From contig NZ_BAFV01000018.1 of the NCBI RefSeq assembly GCF_000308515.1, forward strand, positions 179,846-243,845: a stretch of 64,000 bases of DNA. Reading direction: 5' to 3'. The notes under the pieces are model-generated. The model was not told where the DNA came from, searched no databases, and saw nothing but the letters and a program-made list of their open reading frames with translations. Shown in pieces: positions 54,801 through 63,246 of the stretch; the stretch's first letter is position 1, and each line of letters opens with the position of its first letter. The position numbers and the translations under genes are program-made. This DNA is from Nocardia carnea NBRC 14403. Its GTDB lineage: Bacteria; Actinomycetota; Actinomycetes; Mycobacteriales; Mycobacteriaceae.

Positions 54801-56757
54801 GGAGCTGGGAGTGGATACGCAGTCCCAGGACTTCACCGTGGTGGGTGTGGGGGATATGAGTGGGGATGTGTTCGGTAACGGGATGTTGTTGTCGGAACAT
54901 ATTCGGCTGGTCGCGGCGTTCGACCATCGCCATATTTTCTTGGATCCGGATCCGGATGCGGGGTCGTCGTTTGCCGAGCGGCGGCGGTTGTTCGGGTTGG
55001 CGCGGTCGAGTTGGGCTGATTACGATCGGTCGTTGATCAGCGCGGGCGGCGGAATCTACGACCGCACGGTGAAATCGGTTCCGATATCTCCCCAGGCCCG
55101 TACGGCACTCGGACTGCCGGAGAACACCGTTTCGCTCGCGCCGCCGGAACTGATCCGGGCGATTCTGCAGGCGCCGGTGGATCTGCTGTGGAACGGCGGT
55201 ATCGGCACCTATATCAAGGCGAGCACCGAAACCAATGCCGATGCGGGCGATAAATCCAACGATGCGGTGCGGGTCGACGGGAACCAGTTGCGGGTGAAGG
55301 TCGTCGGCGAGGGCGGCAACCTCGGTGTCACGGCGCTGGGGCGGATCGAATTCTGCCGCAACGGCGGGAAGATGAACACCGATGCGCTGGACAATTCCGC
55401 CGGAGTCGATTGCTCCGATCACGAGGTGAATATCAAGGTCCTGCTCGACGGTGTGGTCTCGGCGGGGGAGCTGGATCTCGCCGACCGCAATCCGCTGCTG
55501 GCGGAGATGACCGACGAAGTCGCGCAGATGGTGTTGCAGGACAACGTCTCCCAGAACTATCTGATGGGGATTTCGCGCGCCGAAGCGGTTCGGATGTTGA
55601 ATGTGCATCGGCGGTTGATCGAGGAATTGGAGAACAGCCGGGGGCTGGACCGGCAGCTCGAGGCGTTGCCTGCCGATACCGTGCTGAAGCGCCGGCTCGA
55701 GGAAGGGGCCGGCCTCACCTCGCCCGAACTCGCCAACCTGCTGGCCCATGTGAAACTGGCGTTGAAAGCCGACCTGCTGGCCGGGGACCTGCCCGACAGT
55801 GCGTTCTTCGGCGCCCGGCTCCCCGACTATTTCCCGACCCCGCTGCGCGAGCGGTTCGGGGCGGCGATCAAGAAGCATCGTCTGCGGCGGGAAATCGTCA
55901 CCACGATGATCGCCAACGAGGTGGTGGACCACGGTGGGCTCACCTACACCTTCCGGCTCGGCGAGGAGATCGGTGCCACCGCCACCGATACGGTGCGCGC
56001 CTTCGCGGCCGTCACCGAAATCTTCGGGCTGCACGAGATCTGGGAGCGGATCCGCGGCGCCGACACCTCGGTGGGGGTACGCGACCAGCTCGAATTGGAA
56101 ACCAAACGAACCCTGGACCGCGCCTCGCGGTGGCTGCTCACCAACCGCCCCCAGCCGATCGCCGTGGGTGCGGAGATCAACCGGTACCGCGTGGGTATCC
56201 GCGAACTGGCGCCCAAGGTGCCCAGCTGGTTGCGCGGGCACCATGTCACGACACTGACCGATCACGCCGCCGACCTGGTCGCGCACGGGGCGCCGCTGGA
56301 TCTGGCCACCGAGGTCTTCGGGCTACTGCACCTGTTCCCGCTGCTCGATATCGTCGATATCGCCGATATCACCGACCGTTCCGGTGACGAGGTGGGCTCG
56401 CTGTACTACGCGCTGAACGAGCATCTGAAGATCGATTGGCTGCTCGAGGCCGTGAGCCATCTGGAACGCGGCGATCGCTGGCATGCGCTGGCCCGGCTCA
56501 GCCTGCGCGACGATATGTACAGTTCGTTGCGCTCGCTCACCCTCGATGTGCTCTCCGGCGGCGACCCGGAGGAGAGCGCGGACGAGAAGATTGCATACTG
56601 GGAGTCCAAGAATCAGTCCCGGCTCGGTCGCGCCCGCGCGGCGTTGGCGGAACTGTTCGAGTCCGGAACCCACGATCTCGCCACGCTGTCGGTTGCGGCG
56701 CGGCAGGTGCGCAGCATGGTGAGTGGGGTGGGTGCCCAATCGGAGGTACCACGGTGA
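51829..56757 (+). CDS. gdh: NAD-dependent glutamate dehydrogenase, large (180-kDa) class
   Basis: 1642 residues (tuberculosis Gdh about 1624). The N-terminal 700 residues are the ACT-like regulatory region of the L-GDH180 family ([33 protein letters not shown]). The catalytic core includes [35 protein letters not shown] with the active-site lysine (about 863), and the Rossmann region [18 protein letters not shown]. The enzyme oxidises glutamate to 2-oxoglutarate with NAD. The ATG at 51829 follows a GGGAGTGGGAA site. The thioesterase gene overlaps its stop by four bases. In the core, codons shift from C-ending to G/T-ending (54290-54445 and 54590-55060). Confidence 0.96.
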   Translation: [1642 protein letters not shown]

Positions 56758-57224
56758 CGAATGCTTCTGGCAACGGTGCAGGTGCCGAGGTGGCCACGGC
56801 CGCCCCGGCGCCGCGCTTCCACACGGCCGTCCATGTGCGCTGGTCGGATATGGATGTGTTCCAGCACGTCAACCACGCCCGGATGGTGACGCTGCTCGAG
56901 GAAGCGCGGATCCCCTGGCTGTTCGAGGCCGATCGCCCCACTGTGGCACTGCGTAACGGCTGTGTCCTGGCGGATCTGCACGTCAAGTACCGCGGTCAGT
57001 TGCGGCATGAGGACACCCCGCTCGATATCGCCATGTGGATCGAGGAGTTGCGCGCCGTCGATTTCACCGTCGCCTACGAGGTACGGCCCGCGGGTGCCAC
57101 CCCTGGCTCCCCGGCCGCCGTCACCGCCACCACCCAGCTGGCGGCGTTCGATATCGAAACCCAGCGGCTGCGCCGGCTCACCGAAGCCGAACGGATTTAC
57201 CTGGCGCAATGGATGGAAGCATGA
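56754..57224 (+). CDS. Acyl-CoA thioesterase, 4HBT hotdog fold
   Basis: 156 residues from a GTG overlapping the gdh stop (GTGA), with CGGAGGT upstream, so translation is probably coupled. The hotdog motif is VHVRWSDMDVFQHVNHARMV, with the aspartate and histidine expected in 4-hydroxybenzoyl-CoA thioesterase-like enzymes; LADLHVKYRGQLRHEDTPLD follows. It hydrolyses acyl-CoA thioesters; the chain preference is unknown. The order gdh then thioesterase matches my memory of M. tuberculosis Rv2476c-Rv2475c. Confidence 0.9.
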   Translation: MTNASGNGAGAEVATAAPAPRFHTAVHVRWSDMDVFQHVNHARMVTLLEEARIPWLFEADRPTVALRNGCVLADLHVKYRGQLRHEDTPLDIAMWIEELRAVDFTVAYEVRPAGATPGSPAAVTATTQLAAFDIETQRLRRLTEAERIYLAQWMEA

Positions 57225-57255
57225 GCACTGCCACTCCCACGATGCCGATCCGCTC

Positions 57256-57924
57256 GTGACATCCGACCAGCGAGTCCTTTCTGTACCGGACCCGGCAGAA
57301 CGCGAGAATCTGGCCACGTTCCTCACCCGGGCCCAGCGGTTGGACCCGGCGGCGGTGGTGCGATTGCGCCGGCGTGGAGAAGGTCTGGTGACCGCGTGGG
57401 TCGCCACCGGCTTCGAAGCGCTGGCCACCCGTACGGTCGGCGCCGAGCTCATGGTCGACGATGCGACGGTCGGCGCCGAAACGGTACTGGTCGCCTTGGA
57501 CGCGCCCGGCCCGATCGATCTCGGTTACTCCCTGGATTCGGCCTGGCGTGGCGCCCTGCCGCCCACCAGTGGGTTCGGCCATATCGACGACCTGCCCGCC
57601 CGGACCCTGGTGGAGCTGGCCGAACGCGGGGTCGAGCTGGCGAAGGAACACGGATCGAACCACGGCCCGCCGGCCTCACTGCTCGACCAGACGGTGATCA
57701 CCGTCTCGGCCGACGAGGACGAGGTACAGATACCGATGCGGGTGGTGTTCGCGCTCACCTCCATGGATTTCATCCCGCACTCCGGAGACCGCGCGGAGGC
57801 GAACCGGATCCCGCCCGGGGAGTCGGTCCGCGTCCGTGCGACCAGAACGTGGCTCCGCCTGGATGCCCGCTACGGTTCCATCGCCCGGCGCAGGACCGGA
57901 AGTATTTCGCTGACGCCCCGATAA
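57256..57924 (+). CDS. Conserved actinobacterial protein of unknown function (Rv2474c-like)
   Basis: 222 residues from the GTG at 57256 (MTSDQRVLSVPDPAERENLA). It seems a soluble alpha/beta protein (FLTRAQRLDPAAVVRLRRRG; AWVATGFEALATRTVGAELM; ARTLVELAERGVELAKEHG). No signal peptide, membrane helix or catalytic motif is obvious. By position after gdh and the thioesterase it corresponds to what I recall as Rv2474c, 217 residues and uncharacterised. The ribosome site is weak. It converges with the HNH gene at 58178; the 253 bp between show nothing I recognise. Confidence 0.8.
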   Translation: MTSDQRVLSVPDPAERENLATFLTRAQRLDPAAVVRLRRRGEGLVTAWVATGFEALATRTVGAELMVDDATVGAETVLVALDAPGPIDLGYSLDSAWRGALPPTSGFGHIDDLPARTLVELAERGVELAKEHGSNHGPPASLLDQTVITVSADEDEVQIPMRVVFALTSMDFIPHSGDRAEANRIPPGESVRVRATRTWLRLDARYGSIARRRTGSISLTPR

Positions 57925-58177
57925 GGCCGCACTCCATCCGGCGCGGCATACCTGCCGGTCGCCGTCGTCCTTGCATCCGATCGACGACGTGCAGTAGCCG
58001 AGAAGACTGCGCCCAGGTTCCCTCTCCGCGCCCGCGAGCTCTCCTCGGTGCCGACTTCCGTGCGGCGCGATCTGGCCGACGCGAACCGAGCCGACTTGCT
58101 CGGCCGCGAGCCGATCACGCGGATGAGCCGGAGAGTTCGAGTGCGGGGCGGCCGACCTGCGCGGCGGTGCGCCGGAA

Positions 58178-58909
58178 CTATGCGGCGCCCTCGCCGAGGT
58201 ACTGCAACCAGCTCGGATCGAGTTCGTTGACCGTGGACAACAGACGCCAGTGCGGGCCTTTCGGGGAGATCAGCGGTGACCGCAGGGTCCAACCCAGTTC
58301 GCTGAGCAGTTTGTCGGCCTTGCGGTGGTTACACGGGGCGCAGCTCGCAACGCAGTTCTCCCAGCTGTGTTCGCCGCCGCGGCTGCGGGGGATGACGTGG
58401 TCGATCGTTTCGGCCTTACCGCCGCAGTAGCCGCAGCGGTAGCGGTCGCGCTGCATGAGGGCGGCGCGGGTCATGGGGACCCGCGCGCGGTAGGGGACCC
58501 GCACATAGGTGCGCAGGCGGATGACCGAGGGGATGGTGACGGTGGCCCCGGCGGAGTGCAGGACCGGGCCGGTGGGGTCGTGATGGACCGCGTCGGCCTT
58601 ATCGCAGACCAGCAGCACGATGGCTCGGCGAGCGGGTAGCGCGGTCAGCGGTTCGTAGGTGGCATTGAGCAGCAGGACGCGGCGTTTGAGCCAGCTGATG
58701 TGCTGAGTGGGGTGGAGTACAGCGGCGGATTCGCCGCGGGAACGAGCGGAATCGGTATCGGCTGCGGTCTCGGAAGTGTGCCGGTTGACCGCGTGATCGG
58801 ACAGCAGTTGCAGCGGAGGAGCCCCCGACCCACGAGCGTGGACGTCGGCGGGCTTCAGTTGTCGGTGGCGTATCGCCTCCGGTGATCGGGCGCCGGTCCG
58901 TTGCTTCAT
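58178..58909 (-). CDS. HNH endonuclease domain protein
   Basis: 243 residues. The C-terminal HNH domain reads RDRYRCGYCGGKAETIDHVI and PRSRGGEHSWENCVASCAPC, followed by NHRKADK: the zinc-type CxxC...CxxC pair and the His-Asn-His order are intact. The middle region (LKRRVLLLNATYEPLTALPA; RRAIVLLVCDKADAV) is conserved in the actinobacterial group recalled as Rv2469c. The first 60 residues are low-complexity, and the true start may be internal. The family's role is not established; it is a chromosomal housekeeping-type gene beside glbO in mycobacteria, so not obviously mobile. It is divergent from glbO with 280 bp between. Confidence 0.88.
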   Translation of the reverse strand: MKQRTGARSPEAIRHRQLKPADVHARGSGAPPLQLLSDHAVNRHTSETAADTDSARSRGESAAVLHPTQHISWLKRRVLLLNATYEPLTALPARRAIVLLVCDKADAVHHDPTGPVLHSAGATVTIPSVIRLRTYVRVPYRARVPMTRAALMQRDRYRCGYCGGKAETIDHVIPRSRGGEHSWENCVASCAPCNHRKADKLLSELGWTLRSPLISPKGPHWRLLSTVNELDPSWLQYLGEGAA

Positions 58910-59189
58910 GTCGACCCCAAATTCTGCGTTTCAAGATCATGTGGTATCTCGCCGGGAGACAAGATTCAGTTGACCATGGAAAGCCCCGGAGTGCACGGTT
59001 ATTTTGCACAATGGCCGGTTAACTGTCGCTGAAGCGACGTCCGAGGTCAACCGAGTCGACGACGCCGACGCAGACCGGCCGTATCGGGTGGCCGGACACT
59101 CCTTCGACGGTACGGACATATCGCCGAATCTGCGAACCCGAGGTGACGCGGGCACAATGGACGGCGCATCCAGCGAAACGAGAGGGTTC

Positions 59190-59621
59190 ATGACTTCGGG
59201 TATTCCGGCTGCCGGCGATCCGGCCGGCGAACAGGCCACCATCTCCTTCTACGACGCCGTCGGCGGGGAGGAGACCTTCCACCGGTTGGTGGCAACGTTC
59301 TACCGTGAGGTCGCCGCCGACGAGATCCTGCGGCCGATGTATCCCGAACAGGACCTCGGCCCGGCGGAGCGCAGGCTGCGGATGTTCCTCGAACAGTACT
59401 GGGGCGGCCCCCGCACCTACTCCGACGAACGCGGCCACCCGCGGCTGCGTATGCGGCATATGCCGTTCGAGATCGGGCCGGTCCAGCGCGATGCCTGGTT
59501 GCGCTGTATGCGTATCGCGGTCGCCGAGATCGAGCCGGAGATCCTCGACGACGCCCACCGTCGCCAGCTGCTCGACTACCTGGAAATGGCCGCGAACTCC
59601 CTGATGAACGCCGCCTGGTAA
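59190..59621 (+). CDS. glbO: Group II truncated haemoglobin (trHbO)
   Basis: 143 residues from the ATG at 59190, preceded by GAGAGGG. The 2-on-2 globin fold is seen in [60 protein letters not shown] and the proximal-histidine block [20 protein letters not shown] with the conserved tryptophan after it. Group II globins bind oxygen tightly and may serve oxygen delivery to membrane oxidases or peroxide/NO detoxification. The next genes on the strand may encode cytochrome-oxidase accessory proteins, which fits. Copy 2 of the structured repeat lies between glbO and those genes. Confidence 0.93.
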   Translation: MTSGIPAAGDPAGEQATISFYDAVGGEETFHRLVATFYREVAADEILRPMYPEQDLGPAERRLRMFLEQYWGGPRTYSDERGHPRLRMRHMPFEIGPVQRDAWLRCMRIAVAEIEPEILDDAHRRQLLDYLEMAANSLMNAAW

Positions 59622-59683
59622 CCGGGTCGCCCCCCGGCAGGGTGATCAGGCAGCCGTTTCCGCTGTACGCCCCACACTGCGGC

Positions 59684-59822
59684 GCCGAGTCCAGCGAGGC
59701 CCTCGAAGGTTTTGGCCCGTCCCTGCGTTCAGCCCGCGAGACAATGCGCCGCAGGCGCGAGTATCGCGGGCTGAACGCAGGGACCAAGGGGGGCCAAAAC
59801 CCCGCGCCGCCGGAGGCGGCGC
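59684..59822. repeat. Structured repeat element, copy 2
   Basis: It has the same plan as the element at 27174-27314. The flank GCCGAGTCCAGCGAGGCC leads to an outer stem GGTTTTGGCCC (59708-59718) with GGGCCAAAACC (59791-59801), an inner 24-base arm at 59719-59742 pairing with 59761-59784 at all but one position, then a hairpin GCGCCGCC-GGA-GGCGGCGC (59804-59822). The inner stems differ from copy 1 but remain complementary. It lies directly upstream of the small gene at 59857. Confidence 0.87.
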
Positions 59823-59856
59823 AAATATACACAGCTGGATCGTCTACCTTTATTGT

Positions 59857-60150
59857 GTGAGCATTCTCGAGACAGTGGCGATTTTCGCCGGTATCCCACT
59901 GGGGATCTACCTCATAATCGCTGGTTTGTCGTATCTCGGTAAGCCGCTGCCCGGTGAGAAGCCGGTCCACTTCGATATGAGCAAGAAGTGGACCTCCGCG
60001 CCGGTGCTGTGGAGTGCTACCGATGAGGTCACCGGGCACGGTCATTCCTATGATGCCGGTGAATCGTCGCATGGTTCGCATGTGGCGTTCGACGCCCTCG
60101 AATCCCCCCAGGAAGCGCTGATCGGAGGCCGGGCAAGTGGCAAGTACTAA
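59857..60150 (+). CDS. Small single-helix membrane protein, probable cytochrome oxidase supercomplex subunit (CtaJ-like)
   Basis: 97 residues from a GTG. One N-terminal transmembrane helix (ETVAIFAGIPLGIYLIIAGL) is followed by a hydrophilic domain (GEKPVHFDMSKKWTSAPVLW, HGHSYDAGESSHGSHVAFDA). No ribosome site precedes the GTG, so the mRNA may be leaderless. From memory, the mycobacterial bcc-aa3 supercomplex contains a single-helix subunit, CtaJ, encoded near pepN and glbO; the position and size fit, but the identification is inference. It overlaps the next gene by 14 bases. Confidence 0.65.
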   Translation: MSILETVAIFAGIPLGIYLIIAGLSYLGKPLPGEKPVHFDMSKKWTSAPVLWSATDEVTGHGHSYDAGESSHGSHVAFDALESPQEALIGGRASGKY

Positions 60151-60601
60151 GTGGCCTGCGGTGGTCGAGTCCGAACTGCCGCGCGGGTACGTGATCACCA
60201 GCAGCGGGCGGGTCTCCGGCGTACACGAGGCCGGTGACGTGTTCATGGAGGCGCCGTTCGACAACGACGAGCGGCTGGCCATGGACAATGTGCTCACCGA
60301 GGCGACCCGCGCCACCAAGGTCCGGTTCAACGTCTATATCGGCGACCTCGGGCCCGATGCCGGTGCCACGGTGGACGCACTGTTCCCCACGACTCCGGAG
60401 GCGGCGCGGTCGGTGCTCATCGCTGTCTCCCCGAACGATCATGCCGTGGAGGTTCGCTCCGGCCGGGATGTGGCCGAGCGCGCCAATGACCGGGTGTGCC
60501 AGCTCGGCGTCACCGCTGCCCTGAGTTCGCTTCGCCAGGGTGAACTGATCGACGGTCTCGTTTCTGCAGTCCGCGTGATGGCGGCTGCCATCGGTCGCTG
60601 A
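60137..60601 (+). CDS. DUF5130 (TPM-like) protein, Rv2468c-like
   Basis: 154 residues from a GTG that has GGAGG eight bases upstream and overlaps the preceding gene, so the two are co-translated. It reads MASTKWPAVVESELPRGYVI, then DNDERLAMDNVLTEATRATK, VRFNVYIGDLGPDAGATVDA and VLIAVSPNDHAVEVRSGRDV, the pattern of DUF5130/TPM-fold proteins. A weak hydrophobic C-terminus (LIDGLVSAVRVMAAAIG) may touch the membrane. I recall that a homologous protein was seen associated with the mycobacterial bcc-aa3 supercomplex, which would link it with the CtaJ-like gene. A hairpin terminator follows. Confidence 0.78.
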   Translation: MASTKWPAVVESELPRGYVITSSGRVSGVHEAGDVFMEAPFDNDERLAMDNVLTEATRATKVRFNVYIGDLGPDAGATVDALFPTTPEAARSVLIAVSPNDHAVEVRSGRDVAERANDRVCQLGVTAALSSLRQGELIDGLVSAVRVMAAAIGR

Positions 60602-60630
60602 CCTTCCGGGAGCGCTCGCTACCGACGACG

Positions 60631-60662
60631 ACGGCGCGTCCACCAGTAGGTGGACGCGCCGT
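60631..60662. terminator. 14-bp perfect hairpin terminator
   Basis: ACGGCGCGTCCACC and its complement flank AGTA, followed by TT. It lies between the convergent DUF5130 gene (+) and pepN (-). Confidence 0.88.
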
Positions 60663-60675
60663 TTGCCGTTTCCGG

Positions 60676-63246
60676 TCAGGAAATATCGAAGGCGCGGGCG
60701 CGCAGCGAGCGTTCGATTCCGGCCTTACCTTCGATTACCAGCCGTCGCAGGGCGGGCGGATGATCGGCGGACAGGAACTCGTCGGCGCGGGCCACCGCTT
60801 CGTCGCTGATCGCCCAGGCCGGGTACAGCCCGATCACCACGGTCTGCGCGACCTCACTGGACCGGCGCTCCCACACCGCGGGAATCTCCGCGAAATACCG
60901 CTCCACGAAGGGCTGCAGCAGGGAGCCCTGCCCCGCGGGGGCGAAACCGTTGACGATGGAGCGCGCGGTGATATTGGGCACCGAATCGTCCTCCATCACC
61001 GTGGACCAGGCCGATGCCTTCACCTCGGCGATCGGACGGGCCGTGGCCGCGGTGGCGGCCTGCCGGCGGCCGGCAGCGGTTTCGTCGTTGCGCAGCTCGG
61101 CGTCGATGGCTGGGGTCGTGTCCGCGCTCTCGGTGTCGATTTCTCCGGCCGCGGCAAGCGCGGTGAGCAGCCGCCAGCGCAGGTCGGTATCGACGGTGAG
61201 TCCGGGTAGACCCACCCCGGCCGGGTCGCCGTCGAGCAGTTCGCGCAGCACCTCGGTATGCCAGGCTGCCAGTTTCGCGCCGGTGAGGGCGTTGACGAAC
61301 GCCAGCTGGTGGTCGGAACCGCCCTCGGCCTCCCGGGCCAGTTCCAGCAGGCGATTCGCATAATCCTGCCAGCCGGTGGTGTCGGCCCATTCCGGGCCGG
61401 CGTAGCTGCGCAGGGCGGTATTGGCCTGCATGAGCAGCCGCTGCACCACTCCGATCTCGGATTCCGCGCCGATACCCCGCTGCACCAGCGCCACGAAATC
61501 ACGGGCCCGGAACTCGGCCTGCCGGGTCATCTCCCAGGCCGCCGACCAGGCCAGGGTGCGGGGCAGCGGTTCGGCGATATCGGCGATGTGGTTGACCAGG
61601 ACATCGAGTGAATCGGGGTCCAGGCGGACCGAGCAGTAGGTGAGGTCGTCGTCGTTGATCAGCACGAACTTGCCGCGAGGAACGCCGACGAGTTCTCCGA
61701 CCTCGGTGCGTTCGGCGGCGGCGAGATCGAGTTCGACCCGTTTCGTGCGGACCAGTTTGCCCTCTTGATCGTCGTAGACGCCGATGGCCAGCCGGTGGAC
61801 GCGCTGCTCACCGGCACCGGGGGCAGCGCCCTCCTGGATCACGGTGAACGAGGTGAACTTGCCGTCGGCGCCGACCTCGAAATCGGGCCGCAGAATATTG
61901 AGGCCGGTGGTCTTGAGCCACTGGGCGCCCCAGTCGGACAGATCGCGTCCGGAGGATTTCTCCAGGGCCGCCAGCAGATCGTCGAAGGTGGCGTTGCCGT
62001 AGGCGTGGTCGGCGAAATAGGCGCGCAGCCCGGCCAGGAACGGCTCCAGCCCGACGTAGGCCACCAGCTGTTTCAGCACACTGGCGCCCTTGGCGTAGGT
62101 GATGCCGTCGAAATTGACTTCGACAGCGGCCAGATCGGGGATATCGGCGGCGATCGGGTGGGTCGAGGGCAGCTGATCCTGCCGGTAGGCCCACGACTTC
62201 TCGACATTCGCGAAGGTGGTCCAGGCGCTCGTGTACTCGGTGGCCTCGGCCTGGCACAGCACGGACGCGAAGGTCGCGAAGGATTCGTTCAACCACAGGT
62301 CGTCCCACCACTTCATGGTGACCAGATCGCCGAACCACATATGCGCCATCTCGTGCAGCACGGTTTCGGCGCGGCGTTCATAGGAGGCCCGGGTGACCTT
62401 GGACCGGAAGACGTAATCCTCGAGGAAGGTCACCGCCCCGGCGTTCTCCATCGCCCCGGCATTGAACTCCGGCACGAACAGCTGGTCGTATTTGCCGAAC
62501 GCGTAGGGGAGGCCGAAGTTCTTGTGGTAGAAGCCGAAACCCTGTTTGGTCTCGGTGAACAGCCGGTCGGCGTCCATGAACTCGGCGAGCGAGGCGCGGC
62601 AGTAGATACCGAGCGGGATACTGCCGTGGTCGTCGGTGTAGGTATCGGTCCATTCCGCGTACGGTCCGGCGATCAGCGCGACCAGATAGGTGCTCATGAG
62701 CGGTGTCGTCGCGAACCGGTGCCGGCCGCCCTCGACGCTGCCGGCGCCGTTGGAGATGACCTTCCAGTCGGCGGGCGCGGTGACCTCGATATCGAAGGTG
62801 GCCTTGAGATCGGGCTGGTCGAAGCAGGCGAACATCCGTTTGGCGTCGGCGGTTTCGAACTGGGAGTACAGGTAGACCGCCTCGTCGGCGGGGTCGACGA
62901 ACCGGTGCAGGCCCTCGCCGGTGTGCGAGTACTCGCAGTCGGCCTCCACCACGAGTTCGTTGCGTTCGGCCAGATCGGGCAGGGTGATACCGGTCGACTC
63001 GTCGTAGTCGGCGATATCGAGGGGTTTGCCGTTCAGTACCGCCGAGCGGATGCCGCGGGCGACGATATCGATGAAGGTCTGCGAGCCGGGCTTCGCGGTG
63101 AAGGTGACCGTACTGCGCGAGAAGAACGTCTGTTCGCCCGGTTTCCCCGCGCTGTCACTGAGGTCGAGGTCGATGCGGTAGTTCTCGACCGAGACGACGC
63201 CGGCGCGTTCGATCGCCTGTTCGCGGGTGAGGTTCGGTGCGGACAT
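60676..63246 (-). CDS. pepN: Aminopeptidase N (M1 zinc metallopeptidase)
   Basis: 856 residues from the ATG at 63246, with AAGGAG upstream; the frame is open further to 63426. The exopeptidase motif is FNAGAMENAGAVTF and the zinc site is HEMAHMWFGDLVTMKWWDDL with the third ligand in LNESFATF: HEXXH, 18 residues, E. The C-terminal helical domain is the ERAP1-like half. It has no signal peptide, so it is cytosolic, releasing N-terminal residues from peptides. Tuberculosis PepN is about 861 residues. It is divergent from purC. Confidence 0.95.
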   Translation of the reverse strand: MSAPNLTREQAIERAGVVSVENYRIDLDLSDSAGKPGEQTFFSRSTVTFTAKPGSQTFIDIVARGIRSAVLNGKPLDIADYDESTGITLPDLAERNELVVEADCEYSHTGEGLHRFVDPADEAVYLYSQFETADAKRMFACFDQPDLKATFDIEVTAPADWKVISNGAGSVEGGRHRFATTPLMSTYLVALIAGPYAEWTDTYTDDHGSIPLGIYCRASLAEFMDADRLFTETKQGFGFYHKNFGLPYAFGKYDQLFVPEFNAGAMENAGAVTFLEDYVFRSKVTRASYERRAETVLHEMAHMWFGDLVTMKWWDDLWLNESFATFASVLCQAEATEYTSAWTTFANVEKSWAYRQDQLPSTHPIAADIPDLAAVEVNFDGITYAKGASVLKQLVAYVGLEPFLAGLRAYFADHAYGNATFDDLLAALEKSSGRDLSDWGAQWLKTTGLNILRPDFEVGADGKFTSFTVIQEGAAPGAGEQRVHRLAIGVYDDQEGKLVRTKRVELDLAAAERTEVGELVGVPRGKFVLINDDDLTYCSVRLDPDSLDVLVNHIADIAEPLPRTLAWSAAWEMTRQAEFRARDFVALVQRGIGAESEIGVVQRLLMQANTALRSYAGPEWADTTGWQDYANRLLELAREAEGGSDHQLAFVNALTGAKLAAWHTEVLRELLDGDPAGVGLPGLTVDTDLRWRLLTALAAAGEIDTESADTTPAIDAELRNDETAAGRRQAATAATARPIAEVKASAWSTVMEDDSVPNITARSIVNGFAPAGQGSLLQPFVERYFAEIPAVWERRSSEVAQTVVIGLYPAWAISDEAVARADEFLSADHPPALRRLVIEGKAGIERSLRARAFDIS

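Noticed and set aside
52309..56286. 1325-codon minus-strand frame opposite gdh
   Set aside because: Antisense shadow of gdh with the same Arg/His/Gln/Pro-rich composition and no recognisable motif.
58178..58909. HNH protein as part of a defence or homing element
   Set aside because: Its neighbours (glbO, pepN-side genes) and recalled synteny with mycobacteria point to a conserved chromosomal gene, with no partner defence genes nearby.
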